DNA of 64,000 nt from Edaphobacter dinghuensis (GTDB lineage Bacteria > Acidobacteriota > Terriglobia > Terriglobales > Acidobacteriaceae): contig NZ_BMGT01000001.1 of assembly GCF_014640335.1 (NCBI RefSeq), forward strand, positions 1,364,001 to 1,428,000, given 5' to 3'. The position numbers and the translations under genes were made by a program. The notes below the pieces were generated by a model. That model did not search any database and was not told the DNA's origin. It saw nothing but the letters and a program-made list of their open reading frames with translations. Of this stretch, positions 6,140-14,891 are shown piece after piece. Numbering within the stretch: position 1 is the stretch's first letter; the number at the start of each line of letters is the position of its first letter.

Positions 6140-8431
6140 TCAGGCCTCGACCAACCCATATCGCCGCTGCCATTGCAGCTTCAGCCTCTCCCACACAGCC
6201 TCGGTCTCTTCGCGTGAAATCGCGGGATCAGGCTGCCCGGCGAATCGCGCAGCTTCGGCTTTGGCAAGCTCCAGCAACACACGATCACGCATCAGGTTCG
6301 CTACACGAAACTCCGGCAATCCAGCCTGCCGCGTACCGAAGAACTCGCCCGGGCCGCGTTGCTGCAGATCAAGCTCGGCTAGTTCAAACCCATTTTGTGT
6401 GCGCACCATCGCATCCAGCCTGGCCTCGGCTTGTTCGCTCACTCTCCCACCCGTCATCAGGATGCAGTAGCTCTTCGCCGCTCCGCGTCCCACGCGCCCG
6501 CGCAACTGATGCATTTGCGCCAGGCCAAATCGTTCTGCATGTTCAATCACCATGACAGAAGCGTTGGGAACATCGACGCCAACTTCAATAACGGTTGTGG
6601 CGATGAGTACATCGATATCGCCGCGCTGAAACCGCTGCATTGTCGCTTCTTTATCGTCCGCGTTCAGCCTTCCGTGCAATAGCCCGAGACGTAGCCCGGC
6701 CAGTGCTCCGTTGCGCAGCTCTTCATACATATCGCTGGCCGCGCGAAGAGCTTTCTTAGGCTCAAACAACTTTTCTGTCTTAGGTGTTCGTGTTTTTTTC
6801 GCGGCCTTTGCCGGCTTCTCGGTTTGAGCACTTTGTGTGGCTTCGTCCTGCGCAAAATCCAGCTCCGGCTGGTCGTCCTTCGTTCCCTCGATCACCGGGT
6901 AGACGATGTAGGCTTGTCGTCCAGCCGCAACCTGCTTCCGCACAAAACCCCAGACATCCTCGGCTCGCTCCTCCGTTGTCCTCCGTGTCACAATCGGAGT
7001 CCGTCCCGGGGGCAGCTCGTCGATTACGCTGGCGTCGAGGTCGCCATACAACGTCAGCGCCAGCGTCCGCGGAATAGGCGTAGCCGTCATCACCAACACA
7101 TCGGGATCGAGCGAGGTGTCCTTCTTCATCAGGCGAAAGCGCTGCTGCACTCCAAAGCGATGCTGCTCATCGACGATTACGAGGCCGAGATTTTCAAAGT
7201 CGACTTTGTCCTCGATCAGAGCATGTGTTCCGATTGCGAGGTCGGTCTCTCCGCGAAAAATTCTGCCGCGAGCCTCGCGCTTCGCCGCTTCATCGAGCGA
7301 GCCGGTGAGCAGCGTGATTCGATAAGATTTTCCGGTTCGTGGCGAGAGCACACCTCCCAGCAGCTTCCGAGCAGACAGATAATGTTGCGTCGCCAGAATC
7401 TCTGTCGGAGCCATCAGCGCCGTCTGGTAGCCGTTTTCAATCGCCACTAAGGCCGCTTGCATGGCCACGATTGTCTTGCCCGAGCCGACATCGCCCTGCA
7501 ACAGACGCCGCATCGGCTGAGCCTTGCGCATGTCGTTCGCAATCTCCCCCAGCACACGCTTCTGTGCCGTAGTCGGATGAAAAGGCAACACCTGCTTGAT
7601 CGCCTCGCGCACTTTTACATTGGTTACAAATGCTGTGCCTTCGCGCTCGCGCATCCTGCGCCGCTTCAGCTCGAGCCCCAACTCCAGATAAAACAGCTCT
7701 TCAAAGATCAGTCGCCGATGCCCTGGCGTCGCCGCCGACATCAGTTCCACCATCGGTGTTCCCGCCTCAGGAAAGTGGATAGACCGCAGCGCCTCCATTC
7801 TTCCCGGCAGTTTCAGCCGCTCGAGCAAGGCTGTCGGTAATGTCTCCGGAACCGCGCCTGCATTCCCTTCCAACTCCTCGAAGATTCCCCACAACACCCG
7901 CCGCAGCCATCGCGAGGTCAGCTTGGCGCCCCACGCCGTCGTTCCGCCTAAAAACTCGTAGACAGGGACAATTCGTCCCATCTCCAGCCGCACGAACTCT
8001 GCCTCCGGCCCATCCTTGGTCGGCAGAACCTCAAACTGAGGCTGAATCATCTTGAATCGCCCGGCGGTCGACCGCGACGCCTCGACCCGGCCGTACAGCG
8101 CTACCATCTGTCCTACGCGAAACTTGTCCCGCAGATATTCGCCGTGAAACCACATGCACTTTACGGTGCTCAGGCCCTGCCCGACGGTCATCTCAAATAG
8201 CGGCATGTTGCGTGTCCGCAGTAGCACAGTGCCGCGGACTTCACCAATTACGCTGGCCATCGCTCCAGCCGTCAGGCTGCCGATGGGCAGCGGATTGAGC
8301 CTGTCCTCATAACGAAAGGGCAGGTGATACAGCAGATCTTCGACGGTCTCCACTCCTCGTTTCGCCAGCGCATCGGCGACGCGTTCCCCTACGCGTTTCA
8401 CATACTTAATTGGAGTCGAGAGTTCCAGCAC
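6140..8431 (-). CDS. recG: ATP-dependent DNA helicase RecG
   Basis: This 763-residue superfamily 2 helicase remodels stalled replication forks and Holliday junctions. The N-terminal wedge/OB region (roughly 1-250) includes ETVEDLLYHLPFRYEDR. The helicase core shows Walker A in LLQGDVGSGKTIVAMQ, the DEQH box in IVDEQHRFGVQQR, motif III in MTATPIPRTLALT, and motif VI in QLRGRVGRG. The C-terminal FFGTRQAGLPEF block is also typical. The protein is about 70 residues longer than the E. coli enzyme. The extra length includes an Ala/Lys/Glu-rich insertion around residues 520-570 (TEKPAKAAKKTRTPKTEK), probably a flexible loop between the two helicase lobes. It is a single gene divergent from the ABC exporter genes, with about 70 bp between the starts. 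Confidence 0.97.
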   Translation of the reverse strand: MLELSTPIKYVKRVGERVADALAKRGVETVEDLLYHLPFRYEDRLNPLPIGSLTAGAMASVIGEVRGTVLLRTRNMPLFEMTVGQGLSTVKCMWFHGEYLRDKFRVGQMVALYGRVEASRSTAGRFKMIQPQFEVLPTKDGPEAEFVRLEMGRIVPVYEFLGGTTAWGAKLTSRWLRRVLWGIFEELEGNAGAVPETLPTALLERLKLPGRMEALRSIHFPEAGTPMVELMSAATPGHRRLIFEELFYLELGLELKRRRMREREGTAFVTNVKVREAIKQVLPFHPTTAQKRVLGEIANDMRKAQPMRRLLQGDVGSGKTIVAMQAALVAIENGYQTALMAPTEILATQHYLSARKLLGGVLSPRTGKSYRITLLTGSLDEAAKREARGRIFRGETDLAIGTHALIEDKVDFENLGLVIVDEQHRFGVQQRFRLMKKDTSLDPDVLVMTATPIPRTLALTLYGDLDASVIDELPPGRTPIVTRRTTEERAEDVWGFVRKQVAAGRQAYIVYPVIEGTKDDQPELDFAQDEATQSAQTEKPAKAAKKTRTPKTEKLFEPKKALRAASDMYEELRNGALAGLRLGLLHGRLNADDKEATMQRFQRGDIDVLIATTVIEVGVDVPNASVMVIEHAERFGLAQMHQLRGRVGRGAAKSYCILMTGGRVSEQAEARLDAMVRTQNGFELAELDLQQRGPGEFFGTRQAGLPEFRVANLMRDRVLLELAKAEAARFAGQPDPAISREETEAVWERLKLQWQRRYGLVEA

Positions 8432-8501
8432 AAAGCGATGCTACCAAGAAGCTGCCCGCCCGCCGCAATCACCCCTGCTAAACTTGACATTAAGAGAACC
8501 C

Positions 8502-9419
8502 ATGTCCATCGTCGAGCTCCAGAAAGTCCGTAAGGTCTACGACACGAAAGTCGCCGTAAACGACATTAGCTTCAACATCGAACCCGGCACCATGTTCGGT
8601 CTTCTTGGTCCCAATGGCTCCGGAAAAACCTCCAGCATCCGCATGATGATCGGCATTACCGTGCCCGATTCAGGCTCGATCAGCCTCTTCGGGCAGCCGT
8701 TTACACGAAAGAATCTTCATCGCGTCGGCTACCTGCCCGAAGAACGCGGCCTCTACAAAAAGATGAAGGTCATGGATCAGCTCATCTTTCTAGGCCAGCT
8801 TCACGGCCTCGACGCCTCGACGGCCAGCCGCCGGTCGCATGAATGGTGCGAGAAACTGGGCATATCGGCTTCCATCCACAAAAAGACCGAAGAACTCTCC
8901 AAGGGAATGCAGCAGAAGATTCAGTTTATCTCGACGTTGCTGCACGAGCCTGAACTCATCATTATGGATGAGCCCTTCAGCGGCCTCGACCCTGTCAACG
9001 CTACGATTTTGCAGGACACTCTGGTTGATCTTCGCGCTCAAGGACGGACCATTCTCTTCTCGACGCATCGCATGGACCAGATTGAGAAGCTCTGCGATTC
9101 CATCTCGCTTATCCACAACGGCAACCTCGTCCTGTCAGGCACGATGCGCGATATCAAATCAAAGTATCCACGCAATCGGGTCGAGATGCTCTTTGAAGGG
9201 GATACTGGTTTCCTTCAGCACCCTTCTATCGAAGAAGCCAAGACCTACAGCGGACGGGCCGAGATCAAGCTGCGTACGACTGACGGAATTGCTCCCGACG
9301 CGCAGCCATTGCTCGCCGATGCCATTCAGCGCGGCACTCGGATCAATCGTTTCGAGGTGAAGGAACCGACGCTTGAAGAGATTTTCATTGAAAAAGTTGG
9401 AGGCAAGGTCGATGCATAA
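8502..9419 (+). CDS. ABC transporter ATP-binding protein (NatA-like)
   Basis: This 305-residue ATPase subunit has Walker A in LLGPNGSGKTSSI, a Q-loop region GYLPEERGLY, the signature LSKGMQQKIQF, Walker B in LIIMDEPFSGLDP and a switch His in FSTHRMDQ. The C-terminal 80 residues match the extension typical of NatA/DUF4162-type exporters. It should power the membrane subunit encoded next. The stop codon overlaps the permease start by 8 bp, so translation is probably coupled. I use the ATG at 8502; an in-frame TTG at 8484 adds six residues and lacks support. Substrate is unknown; NatAB-type pairs export sodium or peptides and antibiotics in other bacteria. Confidence 0.93.
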   Translation: MSIVELQKVRKVYDTKVAVNDISFNIEPGTMFGLLGPNGSGKTSSIRMMIGITVPDSGSISLFGQPFTRKNLHRVGYLPEERGLYKKMKVMDQLIFLGQLHGLDASTASRRSHEWCEKLGISASIHKKTEELSKGMQQKIQFISTLLHEPELIIMDEPFSGLDPVNATILQDTLVDLRAQGRTILFSTHRMDQIEKLCDSISLIHNGNLVLSGTMRDIKSKYPRNRVEMLFEGDTGFLQHPSIEEAKTYSGRAEIKLRTTDGIAPDAQPLLADAIQRGTRINRFEVKEPTLEEIFIEKVGGKVDA

Positions 9420-10650
9420 CGTCTGGCTGATCGCAAAGCGCGAGTATCTTGAGCGCATCCGCACCAAGGCCTTCCTCTTCTTCACTGTTCTTTTTCCTTT
9501 ATTGATGATTGGGGGAATCGCCGTCGAAGCGATTACCAGCACTCATGCAAAGTCGACCTCGCATATTGCTGTGGTCTCGCACGATCAGCAGCTTGCTATG
9601 GATCTGCAGGCCGAGTTGCAGGATGGCAAAGATAGCAGGATGACGGTCGATGTCATCTCACCTCCGGCCAGCGATACTCACAGCGTTCTCGACGGAGAGC
9701 TTGCAGAAAAGAGTCTCGACGGCTATCTCTGGATTACGCCGGCAACCGAGGCGAATGCCAGGCCCAAATTTACCTACACGCCTCGCTCGGCAGGCGACAT
9801 CGCCACCAAAAACGCAATTAGCTCCGCGCTGCGAACGGTTCTGGTGCGGGAGCGGCTTACGCACCAGGGCATGGTGGCTGCGGACGTCAACTCGCTGATG
9901 CAGCCGGTTGAGGTGGATACGACGCAAGCAGGGAAGAACGCTGACACGACGTCAACTTTTATTGCGATCTATGTTCTGTTTTTCCTGATGTACTTCGTCA
10001 TCATGCTGTATGGCATGAACGTAGCGCGTTCCATCATCGAAGAGAAGACCTCGCGAGTCTTCGAGGTGCTGCTTGCCACCATTCGGCCAGAAGAGATGAT
10101 GGCCGGCAAGATGCTCGGAGTGGGTTCCGTCGGGTTGACCCAGGTATTTATCTGGTTGATTGCCGCCATTCTGCTTACCAGCACATCGTTGGTGTCGTCG
10201 ATGGCAGGCGGCCATGTGCATATCTCGCTCAGCGCGATGCAGATCGTCTTCTTTGTCGTCTTCTTTGTGCTTGGCTTTATGCTCTATGCCAGCATTGCCG
10301 CCGCTTTGGGAGCGATGACCAACTCGGAGCAGGAGCTACAGCAACTCAATATGTTTCTGGTGATGCCGCTGGCTTGCTGCTTCTTTGCACTGGGCATCAT
10401 CGTCTCGAACCCGAACTCTGTTCTGTCGACGATTCTTTCGCTCATCCCATTCATGACGCCGCTGATTATGTATCTTCGTCTCTCCATAACGGCGGTACCG
10501 TCATGGCAGCTCGCGCTCTCGATAGGGCTGATGTTGGTTACGATCTATGCAATTCTCTGGGTGGCAAGCCGGATTTACCGCGTTGGCATCCTGATGTACG
10601 GCAAAAAGCCGACGCTCCCCGAGATTCTGCGCTGGCTCAAATACAGCTAG
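9412..10650 (+). CDS. ABC-2 type transporter permease (NatB-like)
   Basis: This 412-residue membrane subunit pairs with the preceding ATPase. The N-terminus, VWLIAKREYLERIRTKAFLF, is the typical start of NatB-like permeases and leads into the first membrane segment. A large extracytoplasmic domain follows (roughly residues 45-175). Then come about five hydrophobic segments, including FIAIYVLFFLMYFVIMLYGM and VFFVVFFVLGFMLYASIAAALGAM. The loop IIEEKTSRVFEVLLATIRPEEMMAGK is the family's cytoplasmic coupling region. The ATG at 9412 overlaps the ATPase stop. The gene is followed 17 bp later by the repeat element and hairpin at 10668-10771, which may end the transcript. Confidence 0.92.
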   Translation: MHNVWLIAKREYLERIRTKAFLFFTVLFPLLMIGGIAVEAITSTHAKSTSHIAVVSHDQQLAMDLQAELQDGKDSRMTVDVISPPASDTHSVLDGELAEKSLDGYLWITPATEANARPKFTYTPRSAGDIATKNAISSALRTVLVRERLTHQGMVAADVNSLMQPVEVDTTQAGKNADTTSTFIAIYVLFFLMYFVIMLYGMNVARSIIEEKTSRVFEVLLATIRPEEMMAGKMLGVGSVGLTQVFIWLIAAILLTSTSLVSSMAGGHVHISLSAMQIVFFVVFFVLGFMLYASIAAALGAMTNSEQELQQLNMFLVMPLACCFFALGIIVSNPNSVLSTILSLIPFMTPLIMYLRLSITAVPSWQLALSIGLMLVTIYAILWVASRIYRVGILMYGKKPTLPEILRWLKYS

Positions 10651-10974
10651 TTGTTGATAGGGATGAGGGTACCCCCTCCCCCTACTTTAGTTGCAAAGTC
10701 TTCATTCTTCAGGACTTAATTTTCAAAGTCTTGTTTCTAAATGACTTAGGCTCCAGTTCAAAACTGAAGCCTTGTTTATTTCTCTTCTATGGATAGTGTA
10801 CTGAATCAAGCTGAACTAATCCGCACTTCTGGTTTTCGGACTAAGCTGTTTATTTTGTTTTAGATGCCTGGGTAAAGTGGCCATTCAGGACTTGACAGCT
10901 TTTCGAGGAGTGATTCGCATGACTTGTGCCGCGGCCTTTGGATATTTGTGCATCGGACGGCTAAGATTGCGGGC
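10651..10974. other. Intergenic region holding repeat element copy 1
   Basis: This 324-bp gap lies between the ABC permease and the M24 peptidase. The first half is the repeat element listed at 10668-10771. The remainder is AT-rich and presumably contains the peptidase promoter; I cannot name a convincing -35/-10 pair. Confidence 0.5.
10668..10771 (+). repeat. Intergenic element copy 1: two 26-nt units plus hairpin
   Basis: The element opens with GGGTACCCCCTCCCCCTACT and then has two similar 26-nt units starting at 10695 and 10725, a 30-nt period. Both units start AAAGTCTT, carry TTCT in the middle and end GACTTA plus two bases. The last unit runs into a hairpin at 10749-10771 (GGCTCCAGTT/AACTGAAGCC), followed by TTGTTTATTTCT, so the element ends like an intrinsic terminator. 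A second, three-unit copy lies at 33099-33250. Spacers are only 4 nt, so this is not a CRISPR array. Confidence 0.75.
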
Positions 10975-12144
10975 ATGAACCTTGCTTCGATTCAGGCTGC
11001 ACTTCGTGACCAAAAATTGGACGGATGGCTGTTCTATGACCACCACTACCGGGACCCTCTGGCATATAGGATTCTGGGATTGGGTGAGACGTCATTGGTC
11101 TCGCGGCGGTGGTTTTACCTGATTCCGGCCGAGGGAGAGCCGAAGAAACTGGTGCATCGGATTGAGGCTGGGAAGCTGGATGCGCTCCCGGGGTCGAAGG
11201 CGGCCTACTCCTCGTGGCAGGAACTGGAGCAGCAACTCGATGCGATGTTGGCTGGCCGCAACCGGATCGCGATGCAATACTCCCCCCGAAACGCCATTAT
11301 GTATATCTCGCTGGTAGACGCGGGCACGGTAGAACTGCTGCGCGGCATGGGCAAAGAGATCGTCAGCTCGGCCAATCTGGTGAGTCAGTTTGAAGCAGTC
11401 CTTACTGAGGATCAGATTGCCACACACTTCGTAGCGCAGCAGAAGATCGATGCGATTCTGGACGCCGGATGGAAAGAGATGGGCAGCCGGGTGCGCTCAG
11501 GAGGAACCGATGAGTTTGCCATGGTCGAGTATTTCTGCGAGGCGATGGGGCGCGAGGGATTGCTGTGGGACCATGGGCCGAACGTAAGTGTAGGCGCGAA
11601 TTCTGCCGATTCGCACTATGATCCCAGTCCTGCGAGTTCAAAGCCGATCCGCCGGGGCGATTTTGTGCTGATCGACATATGGGCGAAGCTCGAGCGCGCC
11701 AACGCTTGTTTCTACGACATCACGTGGACCGGAGTGGTGGACCGTGAGCCCACCGAACGAGAGCAGGAGATTTTTGTGACCGTGCGCGACGCTCGTGACG
11801 CCGCAATCGCGAAGGTGCAAGAGGCGTTTGCGGCACGCAGGCCAATTGCTGGTTGGGAGGCGGACGATGCCGCGCGCAATGTGATTCGACAAGCCGGATT
11901 TGGAGAATGGTTCACCCACAGGACAGGGCACAATATCGGCCCGGTGCTGCATGGAAACGGGGCGAACCTGGACAATCTCGAGACGCATGACGAGCGACTG
12001 ATCCTGCCAAATACCTGCTTCTCGGTTGAGCCGGGGATCTACTTTCCCGGTGAGTTCGGGGTACGCAGTGAGGTGGATATGATGGCCCGGACAGGCAGGG
12101 CCGAGGTCACGGGACGGATACAGACCGAACTGGTACGGGTGTAA
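10975..12144 (+). CDS. M24 family metallopeptidase (Xaa-Pro aminopeptidase-like)
   Basis: This 389-residue protein has a creatinase-N-like domain (about 1-150) followed by the pita-bread catalytic domain. The five metal ligands can be placed as D in FVLIDIWAK, D in CFYDITWTG, H in HRTGHNIG, E in CFSVEPGIYF and E in GVRSEVDMM. The spacing between the two aspartates is 14 residues, slightly longer than the usual 11, and the Gly after the first Asp is Trp, so it is a divergent member. The family removes N-terminal residues next to proline or cleaves related amide bonds. Start is set at the ATG at 10975, where the domain begins; an upstream in-frame GTG/ATG is less likely. A small membrane protein gene follows after 5 bp. 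Confidence 0.88.
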   Translation: MNLASIQAALRDQKLDGWLFYDHHYRDPLAYRILGLGETSLVSRRWFYLIPAEGEPKKLVHRIEAGKLDALPGSKAAYSSWQELEQQLDAMLAGRNRIAMQYSPRNAIMYISLVDAGTVELLRGMGKEIVSSANLVSQFEAVLTEDQIATHFVAQQKIDAILDAGWKEMGSRVRSGGTDEFAMVEYFCEAMGREGLLWDHGPNVSVGANSADSHYDPSPASSKPIRRGDFVLIDIWAKLERANACFYDITWTGVVDREPTEREQEIFVTVRDARDAAIAKVQEAFAARRPIAGWEADDAARNVIRQAGFGEWFTHRTGHNIGPVLHGNGANLDNLETHDERLILPNTCFSVEPGIYFPGEFGVRSEVDMMARTGRAEVTGRIQTELVRV

Positions 12145-12149
12145 CTGCT

Positions 12150-12578
12150 ATGATGGCTACTGAGATGGCGAACACTGTACAGGTCCCAGCGCGCGCCGCT
12201 GGCAAGTCTTCTTCGATGGCGCTTCTGGTGTTGATCGCCGGATGGCTGGTTCCCGGTGCCGGGCACTTTATGTTGGGCAAGTGGGTGCGGGGATTGCTGC
12301 TGTTTGTCAGCCTGGTGCTGATGTTCAGCATTGGCCTGGCGCTCCAGGGTAAGATCTACTCGCCAAATACGGGCGATCTCCTGGATATCCTGAACTTTGC
12401 AGGCGATCTGGGAACCGGGCTGCTCTATGTTGTGGCAAAGATCTTCGATCTGGGTGCTGCAGCCGTAGTAACCGTTTCGGCAGACTACGGGACGAAGTTC
12501 GTCGTAGTGGCAGGGTTGTTGAATGTGATTGCAGCGGTGGATGCGCATTCGCTGGCGACCGGAAGGAAGGCCTCGTGA
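12150..12578 (+). CDS. Small membrane protein, DUF6677-like
   Basis: This 142-residue protein has three or four hydrophobic segments: SMALLVLIAGWLVPGAGHFM, a block around GLLLFVSLVLMFSIGLALQ, LGTGLLYVVAKIFDLGAAAV, and a C-terminal FVVVAGLLNVIAAVDAHSLA. The motif LVPGAGHFMLGKWVRG resembles the PGxGHxYLG turn of TM2-like small membrane proteins. I believe it belongs to the DUF6677 type common in acidobacteria, but that is from memory of the motif. It follows the M24 peptidase by 5 bp and overlaps the next small gene by 4 bp, so all three are probably co-transcribed. Function unknown. Confidence 0.75.
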   Translation: MMATEMANTVQVPARAAGKSSSMALLVLIAGWLVPGAGHFMLGKWVRGLLLFVSLVLMFSIGLALQGKIYSPNTGDLLDILNFAGDLGTGLLYVVAKIFDLGAAAVVTVSADYGTKFVVVAGLLNVIAAVDAHSLATGRKAS

Positions 12579-12751
12579 CGATTACGCACTTTGATGCTGT
12601 TTTACTGTTCTCCCTCTTCGCCTCGATCGTCTTCGGTATTACGCAACGGACGGAACCGCGAATGATGATTCGCTTTGGCGCGTTCTGCTTCGTGCTGTTT
12701 GTATTGGGAACAGTTCTGGGTAGCTGGCTGATGTGGCTGGTCAAGCACTAA
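12575..12751 (+). CDS. 58-residue membrane protein, overlapping GTG start
   Basis: A short frame starts at a GTG that overlaps the previous stop codon (GTGA, 4 bp). It ends at the TAA at 12749-12751. The product begins VTITHFDAVLLFSLFASIVF and contains two hydrophobic stretches separated by a polar segment, GITQRTEPRMMIRFG. The second stretch is FVLFVLGTVLGSWLMWLV, so it should span the membrane twice. The stop-start overlap and clean membrane profile argue for a real gene despite its size. It completes a three-gene unit with the M24 peptidase and the DUF6677-like protein. Function unknown. Confidence 0.65.
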   Translation: MTITHFDAVLLFSLFASIVFGITQRTEPRMMIRFGAFCFVLFVLGTVLGSWLMWLVKH

Positions 12752-12791
12752 AAATCAATACGTATATAAGGCTCTCGTTTTCTGCAGATGG

Positions 12792-14825
12792 TCAGGAGCG
12801 ATTCTTCAGTTGCTGTTCCAGCTCTGCGATCCGATCGAGTAATCGCTGTTTTTCCAGCGTGGATTTGCCGATGTCCTGAATAGAGAGCGCGACTCCGGCG
12901 ATGCCGCCGTTTTTTCCATGGACCGGAGCGGCTGTGACCTTGATCCAGACATGGGAGCCATTATCACGCCGATAGAGAATGTCGTCAGATTCTGTGATCT
13001 CGCCGCTACGGACGGCGCGCTCCGAGAGATATTCTTCGGGCCCGAAGGGCCGCCCATCATGATGGAACAGGTTCGTGTTGCGATAGCTGTCGATCTTTGA
13101 GCCAAGTGGGATCCCTCGCTGAAAGATCGCCTCTGCGCGAGGATTGGACATGATGATGCCGTTGCTCGGTGACTCCGAGATAATGAGGCCCACTGGAACG
13201 GCATCAAATACTGCTCGCAGCAGTGCCTCACTTTCACGCAGCGAGCGCTCTGCTTTTTTCTGATCGTCGATATCTTCGACCGTGCCATACCAGCGAACGA
13301 TATTGCCCTCGGAATCTCTCCGTGGCGCGGCGCGGGAACGCATCCAGCGCCAGACGCCGTCACCTCGCCCTATGCGAAACTCAACGTCAATTGGCTCGCC
13401 GGTTCGCAGGCAATCCGCCCATCGCCGTAGGGTGCGGATCACATCGGCGGGGTGGAGCGCCTTGACCCATCCCTGATCGAGCGCCTCTTCCGGCTTCCAT
13501 CCTGTGGCCGTCTCCCAACGAGGCCCTGCGGTGAGAATTCTGCCCTGTGCATCGCTGGTCCATGGAATCTGGGGATTGAGTTCGACAAAGCTGCGAAAGT
13601 GTTCTTCGCTCTCTCGAAGTGCTTCCTCGATGCGCTTGCGGCTGGTGATATCGATGATAGCGGCGGAGATACCGACAACCTCATCGGCTTCGTCGAGCAC
13701 TGGCAGATAGGCTACCAGCAGGGTAGTGTTGTGACCCTCGGCGTCCTTGCGAGGAGTAGTAATTTCGAGATCAGTGAAGGTCTCACCCTGAAGGACGCGC
13801 CGCAGGTATGGCTCGATCTCAGGAAACAACTCAGGAATTACATCGGCTACGGTTCTGCCAAGGTGCTGTGCAATCGAAACTCCATTCATCTCTGCGAGCT
13901 GTCGGTTGATATTGACATAACGCAAGTTGCGATCGAGAAAGCACAGGCCTACGGGAGCTCCCTCGTAGATGGCCTGCAACTGTGCGAGACGCTGCGTGGG
14001 CATGGCCTCGAGATTAAGCAGAGCGCCTCCCTCGTTCGTCTTTGTGGAGATGCCGGTCGAAGGTGACAACGACTGTGTCGAGAGGAAGGCCGCAAGATCG
14101 CTGGGAGGGACTGGAGGCCCATAGAGCCATCCCTGTCCGATATCGCAACCCAGACGCAGAAGCATCTCTGCCTGTTCGGTAGTTTCGACGCCCTCGGCAA
14201 CCGTGGTGAGGCTCAGGCTATGGCCGAGGCCGATGATGGCTGCGACAATTTTTCTGCTCTCTCGCGTATCCGACATCTCGCGGACGAAGCTGGCATCAAT
14301 CTTCAGCTCGTCGAAGGGCAAAGCCTGCAGATGGCGAAGACTGGAATAACCGGTGCCAAAGTCATCGAGCGCAAGCGATACGCCGAGATCTTTCAGTTCC
14401 TGAGCAATGGACTGCGCCTGATCCATATTGCCGATCAGGGCGCTTTCCGTAATCTCGAGGATCAAGCGCTTGAGGGAAAAGCCTGCGAGTTTAGCCGCCG
14501 AGCTGATCTGCTGGGATAAGGAGCGGTCGCCAAATTGAAGAGGAGAGATGTTGAACGAGATGGAAAGTTCTTCGGGAATGGATGTGGCGACTGTGAAGAC
14601 CCGGCGCAACAGGTTTCGAGTCAGTATGCCGATAAGGCCGTTTTCTTCCGCAAGGGGAATAAAGATATCCGGGGAAACCGGGCCTTGAATCGGATGCCGC
14701 CATCGCGCGAGTGCCTCAAAGCCGGTGAGGACGCCGGTACGCAGTTCTACGATAGGCTGAAAGTAAGGGGTAATTTCGTCCGCGTTGAGTGCCTTGCGTA
14801 GATCGGTTGGGTGGGCGGCAACCAT
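12792..14825 (-). CDS. EAL phosphodiesterase with C-terminal PAS domains
   Basis: This 677-residue protein should hydrolyse the second messenger cyclic di-GMP. The EAL domain is N-terminal (about 10-250). It keeps EALAR (37-41), LEITES, DDFGTGYSSL, LKIDASFV, EGVET and QGWLYG, so an active enzyme is expected. Three PAS domains follow at about 280-400, 405-530 and 540-660, each with the conserved DITSRKR- or DIDDQKK-like exit. The C-terminus ends in a short coiled-coil-like LLDRIAELEQQLKN. There is no GGDEF domain and no membrane segment, so it is a cytoplasmic sensor enzyme. Placing EAL before the PAS array reverses the common order. It is a single gene, divergent from the cupin gene with about 65 bp between them. 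Confidence 0.93.
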   Translation of the reverse strand: MVAAHPTDLRKALNADEITPYFQPIVELRTGVLTGFEALARWRHPIQGPVSPDIFIPLAEENGLIGILTRNLLRRVFTVATSIPEELSISFNISPLQFGDRSLSQQISSAAKLAGFSLKRLILEITESALIGNMDQAQSIAQELKDLGVSLALDDFGTGYSSLRHLQALPFDELKIDASFVREMSDTRESRKIVAAIIGLGHSLSLTTVAEGVETTEQAEMLLRLGCDIGQGWLYGPPVPPSDLAAFLSTQSLSPSTGISTKTNEGGALLNLEAMPTQRLAQLQAIYEGAPVGLCFLDRNLRYVNINRQLAEMNGVSIAQHLGRTVADVIPELFPEIEPYLRRVLQGETFTDLEITTPRKDAEGHNTTLLVAYLPVLDEADEVVGISAAIIDITSRKRIEEALRESEEHFRSFVELNPQIPWTSDAQGRILTAGPRWETATGWKPEEALDQGWVKALHPADVIRTLRRWADCLRTGEPIDVEFRIGRGDGVWRWMRSRAAPRRDSEGNIVRWYGTVEDIDDQKKAERSLRESEALLRAVFDAVPVGLIISESPSNGIIMSNPRAEAIFQRGIPLGSKIDSYRNTNLFHHDGRPFGPEEYLSERAVRSGEITESDDILYRRDNGSHVWIKVTAAPVHGKNGGIAGVALSIQDIGKSTLEKQRLLDRIAELEQQLKNRS

Positions 14826-14891
14826 AGCTGCGCAGAAGGATACTCTTTACAGGTGAATTTTGCATTGTATTTTCTTGAGGATAAGTCATAA

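Noticed and set aside
10695..10750. Possible CRISPR array in the 30-nt period repeats
   Set aside because: Spacers are only 4 nt, there are only two or three units, and no cas genes are present.
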